From Lentzea sp. NBRC 102530 (GTDB lineage: Bacteria > Actinomycetota > Actinomycetes > Mycobacteriales > Pseudonocardiaceae): a stretch of DNA of 64,000 nucleotides. Every line of letters begins with the position of its first letter. Position 1 is the first letter of the stretch. Where the stretch lies: assembly GCF_030269365.1 (NCBI RefSeq), contig NZ_BSTF01000001.1:682001-746000 (forward strand), given 5' to 3'. A program made the translations under genes and the position numbers. Positions 34,615 to 43,638 of the stretch are shown here, in pieces. Below the pieces are notes generated by a model, which searched no databases, was not told the DNA's origin, and saw only the letters and a program-made list of their open reading frames with translations.

Positions 34615-36251
34615 CGGTACGCCCTGAGGCCGGCGGCTCGGAGTTCGGGGTCGAGTTCCACGGGGTGGATGTCGACGCCCGGCAGGTTCGCGATCGCCTG
34701 CTGGAGTTGCTCTTCGTGGTCTCGGACGTGTGCGGGCCAATGCCACTGCTTCGTGACCCACGCGGGGTTCTCGGTGACTTTCGCGGGTGCGGCCCCGTTG
34801 AGGTGCGCGGTCCCGGTGCGTCCGGCCTGCGCGTGTCCGGTGGCGGCGAGCGCGGCGAACGCCACCGCGTCCGCAGCCGTCGCTTCGACCGCCCACGCGA
34901 GGACCCCGTGCTTGTCCCGGACCTCCGCCTTGTGGACGCCGTCCGCGAGCCGCTCGACCCTGACCACCGCGGGCACCCCGAACCGCGCGGTCAACGCCTT
35001 CCACCACCGGTGAGCGGTGGGATCGCCGGTCCACCCCGCGGGGTCCGCGGGCTCGCCCCGGAGGTGCCGTGCCTTGCGGCGCAACGCGGCCCCGCGCGCG
35101 TGGACGTCGTCGATGCCGATGACGCCGTCGACCTTGAGGGCGTTGAGGGCGGCGTTCACCCGTGCGGCGTCGGCCGTGGTGCCGATGCCCAGCGCCGTGC
35201 CGGAGGTGGCGAGGTTGGCCGGGACCTGGGGGAGCGCGCCGAACTCCGGGGTGTCGACGGGGCCGAGTTCGGTGTCGGTCAGGGCGTCGAGGGCCCGCCA
35301 CGGGTCCGCGGGCGGCGGGCCCTGCAGGACCGGGTGGTAGGTGGCGGTGAGCGGGGAGGCGTGCGCGACCAACGCCATCGGGTGGACGGCTTCGGGGGTG
35401 GGGTCGGGTAGGCCGGCGACGGCGCAGACGAGGCGGTGCACGGCGGCGGATCCGATCAGGGTCGGCAGGATCCCGGCCGGTTCACCGGTGAGGCCGATCC
35501 TGGCGCGGATTCGCATAGTGACTTCAGTGTTGAATGAAGGAGATGTCTCGGTGGTGGGTGGCAGGACGTAGCCGACCTCCGTGCCGCACTCCGCCACGAC
35601 GGTGAGACCGGCGGCGGAAAGGAAGAGTTCGCCGGGGGAGTCGCAGAGGTCGGTGGCAGGGAGGGGGAAGCCGCCGGCCGAGTGGCAGAGGTCGCTGGTG
35701 GGGAGGGAGAAGCCGCCGGCCGAGGCGGGTTCCGCCTTCCACCGCGTCCCCGCGGCCTGCTGGACGTCCACGCTCTTCGAGGCCGCCGAGCCCGCGAACT
35801 CCGTTGCTTCCGCGACTGCCAGCCCCACCGCCTCTGCCGCCCGCCTCGCCGCGTCCGCCAGCACCTCGTTGCCCGCCACCACCACCGTGACCCCGCGCAA
35901 CCGTCCCCAAGCGGCCACCGGCTCCACCGCCGCCGACTCCAGCCAGGCCGCCACCTCGGGTGAAGGTGCGTCCGCACCCCAGCCGGGCGTCTCCACGAGC
36001 ATGTCGTGCTCCCACAACTGCTCCACGATCAACGTCACCGCCGCCCGCACCCCGGGTGCCGCGTCGGCCGGCGCCTCCAGGTCGGCCCGCGGCACCCCGT
36101 CGACGAGCTGGGGTGCGAGGCGTTGCCACACCTTCCACAGGCCGCGGCCACCGGAGAGCGTGCAGCTCGACGTCCAGCCCCGCAGGTGCAGGCCGTCGGG
36201 GGTCGGGGTGGCCTGGACGACCGGGCGCAGCCGCACGAGCACGGGCGTCAC
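34611..36251 (-). CDS. lazD: Leader-binding E1-like partner of YcaO (LazD-like)
   Basis: A 546-residue cyclodehydratase partner. The N-terminal part (MTPVLVRLRPVVQATPTPDG) fits the winged-helix RRE fold that docks the precursor leader, followed by a degenerate ThiF-like E1 segment (RGVTVVVAGNEVLADAARRAAEAVG) without the catalytic cysteine arrangement of true E1 enzymes. The ~190 C-terminal residues are not assigned. It has a short internal duplication, GGFSLPTSDLCHSA / GGFPLPATDLCDSP. It overlaps both neighbours by 4 bp. Confidence 0.82.
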   Translation of the reverse strand: MTPVLVRLRPVVQATPTPDGLHLRGWTSSCTLSGGRGLWKVWQRLAPQLVDGVPRADLEAPADAAPGVRAAVTLIVEQLWEHDMLVETPGWGADAPSPEVAAWLESAAVEPVAAWGRLRGVTVVVAGNEVLADAARRAAEAVGLAVAEATEFAGSAASKSVDVQQAAGTRWKAEPASAGGFSLPTSDLCHSAGGFPLPATDLCDSPGELFLSAAGLTVVAECGTEVGYVLPPTTETSPSFNTEVTMRIRARIGLTGEPAGILPTLIGSAAVHRLVCAVAGLPDPTPEAVHPMALVAHASPLTATYHPVLQGPPPADPWRALDALTDTELGPVDTPEFGALPQVPANLATSGTALGIGTTADAARVNAALNALKVDGVIGIDDVHARGAALRRKARHLRGEPADPAGWTGDPTAHRWWKALTARFGVPAVVRVERLADGVHKAEVRDKHGVLAWAVEATAADAVAFAALAATGHAQAGRTGTAHLNGAAPAKVTENPAWVTKQWHWPAHVRDHEEQLQQAIANLPGVDIHPVELDPELRAAGLRAYR

Positions 36252-37327
36252 CCCGTCTTCCTGAGTGCGGCGAACTGGTCGGACCAGGTGGTGCCGAGGA
36301 CCTGTTGGGCCGCCTGGGACAGGAGGTGGGCCGCCGCGTAGCGCTCCATCGGCGTCACGTCGCAGAGGGCCAGCAGTTGGTAGAGGACGTTGGTGCCGAG
36401 CCGGTAGACGGTCATCGCGCGGGCCACGTCAGGCGCGGAGAGGTCCACCGTCCACATTGCTGTGTGGTAGTCGGTGAACTGGGTTCGTTCGCCGTAGTTG
36501 TAGCGGCGGATGGCGTCCGGATCGCCGACCTCGTAGGCGCGTTCGCCGTGGCGCGGGTTGGGGTCGGGGCTGAGGTCGCCCGCGTCGTAGCTCTCCTCTG
36601 CGGCGAGGCGGAGGGCGATGGTCCAGTTCTGCCAGGCCGCTTCCAGATGGGTGGTGGGGTGACCGAGGGCGACCCGGGAGACGACGGCGCAGGCGGTGGA
36701 AGCGTTTGCGGCCCAGATTTTGTCCAATCTGGACCGAACCGCGCCGTCGGGGTCGCTCGCCAGCAGGAAGTCTTCTACATGGGAGAGGAACGAGTGGTAG
36801 CCGTACTGGAGGCCGCCGGGGTAGCGGCCGGCGTGCACGGCCATCGCGGTCAGGGCCAGCAGCGGGCGGGAGACGCCGAGCGACGGGCGCAGGACCGGTA
36901 CGCCCAGGCGGAGGCCGTGGGCGCGCAGAGCCACGTGGGCCGGTGGGAGGAACGCGGCGGCACGGGAGGTGTCGGTCGGTTCGACGCGCACCGAGTTGTT
37001 GGGGTGGAACGGGGTGAACGGCGGCAGCAGCAGTTCGGCCACGGCGGCGGACTCGGCGTGGGCCAGCAGTTCGGAAGCCGAAAGCTCCACGGCAGAAGGC
37101 GACGAAGCCAAGTAGGAACGCAGCTGTGCGGCTACCAGCAAGGCCGCTGAGGAACACGACGGGCCGGAGAGGACGACCCGCAGGTGCGGGCCGTGCAGCC
37201 AGTGGCGTTCGACGTGCCCGGCCACGTCCGGGAACGCCGAGGACGCTGCGGCCAGAGCGGGCAGGACCCCGTCGCGCAGGAGCGTTGCCTTGACGGGGTC
37301 GTGGTAGTAGCAGACGACGTCGGTCAT
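36248..37327 (-). CDS. lazC: Thiopeptide pyridine synthase, [4+2] macrocyclase (LazC-like)
   Basis: Forms the central pyridine and closes the macrocycle by joining two dehydroalanines, releasing the leader. The 359-residue protein has the SpaB_C-related fold of TbtD/TclM-type enzymes, with HWLHGPHLRVVLSGP near residue 45 resembling the HxRxR strand of elimination domains, and no LanB N-domain. Position between lazB and lazD, length and the presence of a separate elimination domain in lazF leave this as the cyclase. Overlaps lazB by 4 bp (ATGA). Confidence 0.85.
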   Translation of the reverse strand: MTDVVCYYHDPVKATLLRDGVLPALAAASSAFPDVAGHVERHWLHGPHLRVVLSGPSCSSAALLVAAQLRSYLASSPSAVELSASELLAHAESAAVAELLLPPFTPFHPNNSVRVEPTDTSRAAAFLPPAHVALRAHGLRLGVPVLRPSLGVSRPLLALTAMAVHAGRYPGGLQYGYHSFLSHVEDFLLASDPDGAVRSRLDKIWAANASTACAVVSRVALGHPTTHLEAAWQNWTIALRLAAEESYDAGDLSPDPNPRHGERAYEVGDPDAIRRYNYGERTQFTDYHTAMWTVDLSAPDVARAMTVYRLGTNVLYQLLALCDVTPMERYAAAHLLSQAAQQVLGTTWSDQFAALRKTG

Positions 37328-39741
37328 CCGGCCCTCCGGTAGGTCTCCGCCACCACTTCGAGCACCTGGCCGGACGGCACGGGGAGCGCCTCGGTCAGGC
37401 GGACGTGCGGGCCGTAGCGGGGCACGAGGCGCGGGAGGCAGCGCAGGTGCAGGGCGTTCAGCAGGTCGACGTACTGCGGTTTCGGGCCGTTCACACGGGC
37501 CTCGAAGTCCTCGCGGGACGTGATCACCCCGCCCATGCCCGCGAACAGCGACGAGGGCAGGCCGAAACGCGCACGCAGAGCCGTGGCGCCCAGTACCGAA
37601 CCGAACGCCTCGGCCAAAGCCGCAGCAGGGAAGTCCCAGTGACGGCGGCCCAGCACCACGTCGCGGTACCGCAGGCGCGAGGCCACCCGGACGTCACCCT
37701 CCAGCGACACCGGTTGCAACGGGGTGAGGTCTGCCGCGCCGCACGAGAGGTCGGTGTGCAGGGCGGCGGCGCGGTCCGGTAGGGAGATCGGCATCAGGTA
37801 GCCGAGGTACAGCACGTCGAGGAGCGCGCCGTTGTCGCGGCGGCGCAGGCGGAGTTCGTCGTTCTCCTGGTCGTGGAAGACCTCCAGCGCGTCGGGGGTG
37901 TGGTCGGCCCAGCGCGGGTCCTCGCCGACCTCCGCCCGGCCGAGCAGGGGGTGCAGGTTCGGGTTGAAGCCCTGCACCGGGCGGTACTCCAGGAAACCGC
38001 GCGGGAACACACCGTCCAAAGTGGCCCGGACGGTCGCGTACGCCTCGGGCGGCAGCAGGTCGAGGAACCGGCCAGGGAAACGGCCGAAGCCGTCGTAGAC
38101 GTGGTTCACCACCAGGCCGTCGGGGGACGGCTGGGCGAAGAACGAGTAGGAGACGGGCCGGGTCTTCATCCACGAGGGCAGCAGGTCCGCGGCGGCGTCC
38201 ACGACCTCGTCGGTGATCACGCCGTCCTGCACCAGGTCCGCCACCTGGGCCCGGCTCGCGCCCAGGCCGCCGGTCGGCGCGCCGGACATCGCCTCGTGCA
38301 TCAACGGCGCGCACTCGGCGAGCCGGGCGGTACCGCCGCGCCCGAACGCCGACACGAAGAGGTCCCGTGAGTGGCGGCGGATCGCGAGGTGCCGGTCGAA
38401 CAGCATCAGCAACGGCGTCAGACCGGCCAGCTGCCGCGCCCCGTCGTACCCGTGCGACCGGCCGAGCCGCACCGGTTGCGGCAGCACGACGTCCTCGCTC
38501 AACGGCGTGACGTCCCCCAGTTCGACGCCGACGAGCGACCCCAGCGACTCCCACGCGGAGAACAACGCGGCCAGTGCGGCAGGTCGGGCGGAAGCCTCCA
38601 GCGAAGCGAACTCCACCGTGTCGCGGAAAACGGACGACAACTGATCGGCCAACGCCGGACGCCCGGTGTCGCGCAACCACGACGCCAGCGCGGGACAAGC
38701 CGCCGGGTCCTGCGGATCGACCGGCAGCACGGGCACCAGGAGCTTGATGTCCAGCAGCAACGCGACGTAGTGCTGCGCGCGGTCGGACTCGCCGTCGGGC
38801 AACCGGGTCGCCAGCGCGCTGGCGAGCTCGGCCGGGCTGATCCCCTTGGGATTCGCGCCGGTCAGCCCGACCAGGAACTGCAGCGGCGCGCTCGACGCCA
38901 GTTCGACGTCCTCCTGGATGCCGACGTACGCGCGCAACGGCCCACGAGCGGGCACATCGCGGCGGAACTTCACCTGCCCGCCCTCGAAGTGCACGTCGGG
39001 CGCGAGCCGGTGCGGGTGGTCGAAGAGCTGCGCGCGGTCCGCCAGCAGCGCCGCGATCAGCCGCGACAGCAACACCTGGTTCACCCGCGTCACCGCGACC
39101 GGCGTCCCGAAGTCGGGCTCCGGCGCGTCGGGCGACCACGTGCCCCAGCCGACCGCCGCGTACCAGGACAGGGGACTGGTCTTGGACGTCGCGCGCAGGG
39201 CGTAGCGCAGCACCGTCGGCTCTGCCTTGCGGGCACGCTTGTCGGCGGAACCGGCGCGCGCGAGCCCCTGCCAGAGGTCACGGCCGCTGAACACGGCGGC
39301 CTTGCGCACGGACTCGTCACCGCACACGGAAGCGAGCACGGCGCGTTCGGCGTCGAGCGCCTCGGGCAGCAGCCGCTCGACCTCGGCCGCGGCCGCCGCC
39401 CGCGAGTCCATCGCGGACAGCCAGGAGCCGAGCAGGGGAAGCCGCGAGACCAGCTCGGCGGCCTGGGCACGGAGAGCCGGGCGCGGCATCCGTCCGTTGT
39501 GGACGTCGCGGCGCAACGGCAGCACGACTGCGCGGTGGTAGGCGTCGGGGTGCGTGCCGGCGCTGTCGTGCAACAGGTCCGACAGCGGACCCGTCAGCGA
39601 CAGCAGCGTGGCTTCGAGCGCCGCCAACGTCTCCACCGCCCGCCGGAACGGCGCTGCCGTCGCAGCGCCGTCCAGGTGCGGCAGGGCCGCCAGGCGCACG
39701 AGTGCGTATGGCGCTGTTTCTCCCTGCGCGCGTTCGCTCAT
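37324..39741 (-). CDS. lazB: LanB-type glutamylating dehydratase (LazB-like)
   Basis: Transfers glutamate from Glu-tRNA to Ser side chains of the precursor, the first step to dehydroalanine. The 805-residue protein is a stand-alone Lant_dehydr_N domain: an N-terminal lid, LRYALRATSKTSPLSWYAAVGWGTW (the usual R-x-x-x-R/TPF-like region), SRDLFVSAFGRGG and GFNPNLHPLLGR. ATG 39741 overlaps the lazA stop (ATGA), which decides the start over longer in-frame options that would overlap the precursor gene. The elimination half is on lazF. Confidence 0.92.
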   Translation of the reverse strand: MSERAQGETAPYALVRLAALPHLDGAATAAPFRRAVETLAALEATLLSLTGPLSDLLHDSAGTHPDAYHRAVVLPLRRDVHNGRMPRPALRAQAAELVSRLPLLGSWLSAMDSRAAAAAEVERLLPEALDAERAVLASVCGDESVRKAAVFSGRDLWQGLARAGSADKRARKAEPTVLRYALRATSKTSPLSWYAAVGWGTWSPDAPEPDFGTPVAVTRVNQVLLSRLIAALLADRAQLFDHPHRLAPDVHFEGGQVKFRRDVPARGPLRAYVGIQEDVELASSAPLQFLVGLTGANPKGISPAELASALATRLPDGESDRAQHYVALLLDIKLLVPVLPVDPQDPAACPALASWLRDTGRPALADQLSSVFRDTVEFASLEASARPAALAALFSAWESLGSLVGVELGDVTPLSEDVVLPQPVRLGRSHGYDGARQLAGLTPLLMLFDRHLAIRRHSRDLFVSAFGRGGTARLAECAPLMHEAMSGAPTGGLGASRAQVADLVQDGVITDEVVDAAADLLPSWMKTRPVSYSFFAQPSPDGLVVNHVYDGFGRFPGRFLDLLPPEAYATVRATLDGVFPRGFLEYRPVQGFNPNLHPLLGRAEVGEDPRWADHTPDALEVFHDQENDELRLRRRDNGALLDVLYLGYLMPISLPDRAAALHTDLSCGAADLTPLQPVSLEGDVRVASRLRYRDVVLGRRHWDFPAAALAEAFGSVLGATALRARFGLPSSLFAGMGGVITSREDFEARVNGPKPQYVDLLNALHLRCLPRLVPRYGPHVRLTEALPVPSGQVLEVVAETYRRAG

Positions 39742-39917
39742 GCGTTCTGGGCGGGAAGCTGGGGCTGGGTGCAGCTGCTGCACGACGAGCTGCCGCACGA
39801 GCACGACGAGGCACCTCCGGAGGCACCGGACTCCGGCAACGCGACCGAGTCGCGCAGGGAGGTGACCGCGAGGTCGCCGAGCTCCAGGTCGTCAGGGTCG
39901 AAAGAGAGATCCTTCAT
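39738..39917 (-). CDS. lazA: Thiopeptide precursor peptide (lactazole-like)
   Basis: A 59-residue peptide. The acidic leader (residues 1-32) contains DLELGDLAVTSLRDSVALPE, very like the lactazole leader as I remember it (TVTSLRDTVALPE). The C-terminal part is Ser/Cys-rich: GASGGAS (31-37), SCSC (38-41), GSSSC (42-46), SSCTQPQ (47-53), then LPAQNA. Lactazole's core SWGSCSCQASSSCAQPQDM shows the same SCSC and SSCxQPQ blocks. Cys39, 41, 46 and 49 should become thiazoles; Ser48 before Cys49 is the expected pyridine partner of the first core Ser. ATG 39917 is preceded by GAGGA. It heads the six-gene operon. Confidence 0.93.
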   Translation of the reverse strand: MKDLSFDPDDLELGDLAVTSLRDSVALPESGASGGASSCSCGSSSCSSCTQPQLPAQNA

Positions 39918-40024
39918 GCCGTGTCCTCACGTCTTCAGTTGTTGTCACCAAGCCCCAGAAGGGCAGTGACCTCAGGCTGGAGAAGCGCGATACGGCACGG
40001 ATCGCGCTTTGCTTGATCGGCCGG
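39918..40024 (-). promoter_or_regulatory. Gap before lazA with hairpin terminator at 39983-40009
   Basis: AAGCGCGAT (39983-39991) and ATCGCGCTT (40001-40009) form a perfect 9-bp stem with a 9-base loop, 16 bp beyond the stop of the AfsR-like gene. This should end regulator transcription. The lazA promoter must then lie in 39918-39982; no clear -35/-10 pair was recognised. Confidence 0.6.
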
Positions 40025-42709
40025 TCAAAGCCGGGCGCGGACCTCTTCGGCCTTGGGCTCGCCCAGTTCCTCGAACACGGTCGCGGACTCCAGCCAGCAC
40101 TTCTCCGCGCCCCGCCGGTCACCGAGCCCGTCGAGCGCGAGCCCGAGGTTGTCGAGCGACTCGGCCTGCCCGTACAGGTCGCCGATCGCGCGGAACGTCT
40201 CCAGCGCCCGTTCGACGTACGCGACGGCCTGCGGGAAGTCGAGCAGTCCCCGGTACACCTCGCCGACGTTGTTGAGCAGGATCCCCTCGCTGTACGGGTC
40301 CTTGACCTCCTGCCGGATCTCCAACGCCCGCAGGTACCGCGCCAGGGCCATGTCGAACCGGCCGGCGTTCGCGTGCATCAACCCGATGTTGTTCAGCAGC
40401 ACGGCCGCCGTGTGCAGATCACCGAGTTCGCTCGCGATCTCCGCCGACTGCTCGAAGCACGCCAGCGCCTCCTCGGACCGGCCCTCCGCCATGTGGACGA
40501 TGCCGATGTTGTTCAACGTCGGTACCTGGCGCGACCTGTCCCCGGTGGCGCGGAAGATCGCGAGCGCCTGCTGGTGGCAGTCGATCGCCTCGTCGTGCCG
40601 CCGCACCTCGCGCAACGCGATGCCGAGCGTGATCAGCATCCTGCCCTCGGCCGACCGGTCACCGGCCGAGCGCGCGGCCGCCAGCGCGACGCCGTGCGTG
40701 TCGAGCCAGTCCGCCCAGTGCTTGCGCAGGTTGAAGAAGTCCCACAGGCATTGAGCGAGGCTCCACGAGTGCTCCGGCAGGTCGTGTTCGGCGGCGTCGC
40801 GGACCGCGGCCACGAGGTTCGCGCGTTCGGTGTCGCACCACAGCAGGGCCGCGTCCCGGTCGGCGAACGACCTGGGGTGCACGGCCGGGTCCGCGGGGCT
40901 GATCTCCAGCTGTCGCTGGGGGTTGAGCTGCTGCGCGCTGCGCCACGACGTGTGCACGTACCAGTCGAGGACGCGACGCCGGGCCAGCGTCCGCGCGGGC
41001 GGTGGTTCGGCGGCCGTCACCTGCTCGACGGCGTAGGCGCGCAACAGGTCGTGCAGGCCGTAGCGGTCCGGGGTGTGCTGCTGCACCAGGTGTTCGTCGA
41101 GCAGGGTCTCCAGCAGGTCGCCGGCCTCGTGCGCGGTCAGCCCGGCGAGGGCGGCGGCGGAGTCGGCGGTGACGTCCTCGCCGGGGTGGAGTCCGAGGAG
41201 GCGAAACAGACGCCTCTGGTTCTCCGGCAGCGCCTGGTACGAGAGGTCGAACACGCCCCGAGCACCGAGACCGCCTCCCCGCTCGAGCCGGTCCACGAGG
41301 TCCCGCATGGTCCACTGTGGACGACGGGCCAGTCGTTTCGCGGCCAGCGCCACGGCGATCGGCAGGTGGCCGCACAGCTCGGCGATCCGCTGCGCCGCCT
41401 CGCGGTCGGCCGCGACCCGGTCCTGCCCGGCGATCCGGGACAGCAGCGCCAGCGCCTCGGACGGCGTGAAAACGTCCAGGAACAGCGACCGCACCCCGTC
41501 GAGCCGCAACAGCGTGCGGCGGCTCGTGATCAGCACCACGCACGTCCCGCTGCCCGGCAGCAACGGCCGCACCTGGTCCTCGCCGGCGGCGTTGTCCAGC
41601 AGCACCAACGCCCGCTTGCCGGCCAGCCGGTCGCGGTAGAGCGCCGCGCGGTCGTCCAGCGACTCGGGGATCTGCCCGCCCGGCACGCCCAGCAGCCGCA
41701 GGAAGCTCTCCAGCACGGCGGACGGGTCGGCGGGCAGCTCGTCCGCGTCGAAACCGTGCAGATCGGCCCACAGTTGCACATCCGGGAAACGCTCGACGAG
41801 CCGGTGGGCCGCGCGGACGGCCAGCTTCGTCTTGCCGACCCCGGCCATGCCCTCGATCGCGGAGATCACGATCGTGGTCTCCGGTCCCGGATCGAGCAGC
41901 TTCTGCAGTTCGGACTCGCGCCCGGTGAACTCGGCGATGTCCATCGGCAGCTGCCGGTGCGCGCTCAGCGCCGCGGGCGACGGCACCCGGCTCTCCAGGA
42001 TCACCTGCTGCAACTGGCGCAGCCGCGCGCCCGGCTCGACCCCGAGCTGCTCGACCATGTGCTTGCGGGCCGTCGCATAGGTTTCCAATGCCTCGCCCCG
42101 GCGTCCGGAGCGGTCCTGCGCGAGCATCAGCAACGCCCAGAGCTCCTCGCGCAGCGGGTGCAGCGCCGTCTCGCGGCGCAGGCGGTCGATCACGTCGTCG
42201 AACCGGCCGAGCTCCAGCGCCGCCTTCGCGAACCGCTCGACGGCCGTGAGCCTGCGCTCCTGGAGCCGGGTGAACTCCGCGCGCAGCAGCGGCCCCGCGT
42301 TGAGCTCGGCCGTCGGGACGCCGTGCCACTTGGAGAGCGCCTGCCCGAAGAGGTCGGCGGCCGCTTCGGGGTCCTTCTCGGTGAGAGCGTTCTCGCCGTC
42401 GCGCACCAACTGGTCGAACGCGTCGAGGTCCAGTTCGCCCGGCTGCACGACGAGCTGGTAGCCGTGGCCGGTCCTGGTGACCAGCCGGTCGCCGAGCACC
42501 TTGCGCAGCCCGGCGACGTACGTGCGCAGGTTCGACTCGGGCGCGACCGGCGGGGAGTCCCACACCGCGTCGGTCAGCTGGGCGAAGCTGACCGCTTCGT
42601 TGGCGTGCAACAACAGCATCGTGAGCACCGCGCGCTGCCGGGGTCCTCCCAGCTCCAGCAGTGTGCCCGTCCGCCGTACCGCCAGCGAGCCGAGCAGCAG
42701 GAACTCCAC
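40025..42709 (-). CDS. AfsR/SARP-type regulator with NB-ARC ATPase and TPR
   Basis: An 894-residue transcriptional activator. Domains: OmpR-type winged helix (1-95, MEFLLLGSLAVRR...GHGYQLVV), BTAD (100-245, ending MVEQLGVEPGARLRQLQQ), NB-ARC ATPase (about 265-520, Walker A GMAGVGKTKLA near residue 288, RALVLLDNA, LITSRRTLL), and TPR repeats (about 690-880, LNNIGIVHMAEGRSEEAL and similar). GTG 42709 has GAGGAG upstream. It lies directly upstream of lazA on the same strand, so it is the likely pathway activator of the thiopeptide operon, although lactazole clusters can be minimal. Confidence 0.9.
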   Translation of the reverse strand: MEFLLLGSLAVRRTGTLLELGGPRQRAVLTMLLLHANEAVSFAQLTDAVWDSPPVAPESNLRTYVAGLRKVLGDRLVTRTGHGYQLVVQPGELDLDAFDQLVRDGENALTEKDPEAAADLFGQALSKWHGVPTAELNAGPLLRAEFTRLQERRLTAVERFAKAALELGRFDDVIDRLRRETALHPLREELWALLMLAQDRSGRRGEALETYATARKHMVEQLGVEPGARLRQLQQVILESRVPSPAALSAHRQLPMDIAEFTGRESELQKLLDPGPETTIVISAIEGMAGVGKTKLAVRAAHRLVERFPDVQLWADLHGFDADELPADPSAVLESFLRLLGVPGGQIPESLDDRAALYRDRLAGKRALVLLDNAAGEDQVRPLLPGSGTCVVLITSRRTLLRLDGVRSLFLDVFTPSEALALLSRIAGQDRVAADREAAQRIAELCGHLPIAVALAAKRLARRPQWTMRDLVDRLERGGGLGARGVFDLSYQALPENQRRLFRLLGLHPGEDVTADSAAALAGLTAHEAGDLLETLLDEHLVQQHTPDRYGLHDLLRAYAVEQVTAAEPPPARTLARRRVLDWYVHTSWRSAQQLNPQRQLEISPADPAVHPRSFADRDAALLWCDTERANLVAAVRDAAEHDLPEHSWSLAQCLWDFFNLRKHWADWLDTHGVALAAARSAGDRSAEGRMLITLGIALREVRRHDEAIDCHQQALAIFRATGDRSRQVPTLNNIGIVHMAEGRSEEALACFEQSAEIASELGDLHTAAVLLNNIGLMHANAGRFDMALARYLRALEIRQEVKDPYSEGILLNNVGEVYRGLLDFPQAVAYVERALETFRAIGDLYGQAESLDNLGLALDGLGDRRGAEKCWLESATVFEELGEPKAEEVRARL

Positions 42710-43010
42710 AGGTAGATCGCTCCTCGATGATCAGGATCCGGGTGCACCCCCATACTCGCGCACAATCTCGCGGTCTGTGCACGGCCTGGGCGAAATCTGT
42801 GCAGGGCCCCTGTCATCTTTGTGTCCAGATCCGGTACCTGCGCCGCCAGGCCCGACACCTGGGAATGGGGGTCGGCGCAGTTGCCGGGTTCGGTTCCCCC
42901 AAGAACCCGGCCGGCGTGTGAAAGTCACCGCGCACGTCGGCCACCTACCGCAAGACCGGTGGCCCGGACGGGTCCCCCAGACTGAACCGGGCCACCACCT
43001 TGCGTTTCGC
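42710..43010. terminator. Gene-free 301-bp gap with hairpin at 42883-42911
   Basis: Between the AfsR-like start and the TetR stop (both genes on the minus strand). GCCGGGTTC (42883-42891) pairs perfectly with GAACCCGGC (42903-42911), loop 11 bases, about 100 bp beyond the TetR stop: a probable terminator. The rest should hold the promoter of the AfsR-like gene. No ORF with a ribosome site was seen. Confidence 0.5.
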
Positions 43011-43634
43011 TCAGCGACCCCAGCGTGCGCGCAGGGTTGCGACGAACACCTCGAACTCGGCCGTCATGGACACCTCGTCCGGCTCCAGCAACCACTGCTG
43101 TTGCAGCCCGTCGACCACCGCGATCGTGGTGCGGACGATCGCGGTGGTCGGCGCGCCCTGCGCGATCTCACCCTGCTGCTGACCTGTCCGCACGGCATCG
43201 GTCAGCCACCGCCTGAGGCCGCGGTAGTGCCGGTGGACCCACTGGTGGGCGGGATGGCCCGGTTCGGTCGCCTCGGCGGCGAGCCGCACGAACAGGCCCA
43301 CCAGGTGCGGCCGGGTCGAGTTGCGGGCCACCAGGGCGGCCAGCGCGTCGAACGCCGCCCAGCCCAGCGGCGGGCCCGAGCCGCCGGCCAGGAAGTCGCC
43401 GTCCTGCCGGTCGCGTTCCTCCAGCACGGCGGTGAGCAGCGCCGCCTTGCTGGGGAAGTGGTGCAGCAGACCGGACTGCGAGAGCCCGGTCCTCGCCGCG
43501 ACGGCCGCCACCGAAGTTCCTTTGAACCCTGTGAGCGCGAACAGTTCGGTAGCGACGGCCACGGCCTTCGCGCGTGACTCCTCGCCGGAGACGTCCCCGC
43601 GCGACCTGGCCCGATACCTCGGCGGGACGGACAC
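43011..43634 (-). CDS. TetR-family regulator
   Basis: A 207-residue one-component repressor. The helix-turn-helix is at about residues 22-70 (ATELFALTGFKGTSVAAVAARTGLSQSGLLHHFPSKAALL across that stretch), with a ligand domain ending in a DGLQQQWLLEP helix. It starts 4 bp after the GH3 stop, so the two genes are co-transcribed and it probably controls the glycosidase through the inverted repeat at 45990-46007. The inducer is probably a glycoside, by inference. Confidence 0.9.
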   Translation of the reverse strand: MSVPPRYRARSRGDVSGEESRAKAVAVATELFALTGFKGTSVAAVAARTGLSQSGLLHHFPSKAALLTAVLEERDRQDGDFLAGGSGPPLGWAAFDALAALVARNSTRPHLVGLFVRLAAEATEPGHPAHQWVHRHYRGLRRWLTDAVRTGQQQGEIAQGAPTTAIVRTTIAVVDGLQQQWLLEPDEVSMTAEFEVFVATLRARWGR

Positions 43635-43638
43635 CGCG

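Noticed and set aside
31651..35013. Plus-strand frame (1120 codons) opposite the thiopeptide genes
   Set aside because: Antisense shadow; the minus-strand proteins have clear catalytic motifs and coupled starts.
31579..39917. Class I lanthipeptide cluster
   Set aside because: No LanC cyclase; instead YcaO, azoline dehydrogenase and a stand-alone pyridine synthase with a Ser/Cys-rich core indicate a thiopeptide.
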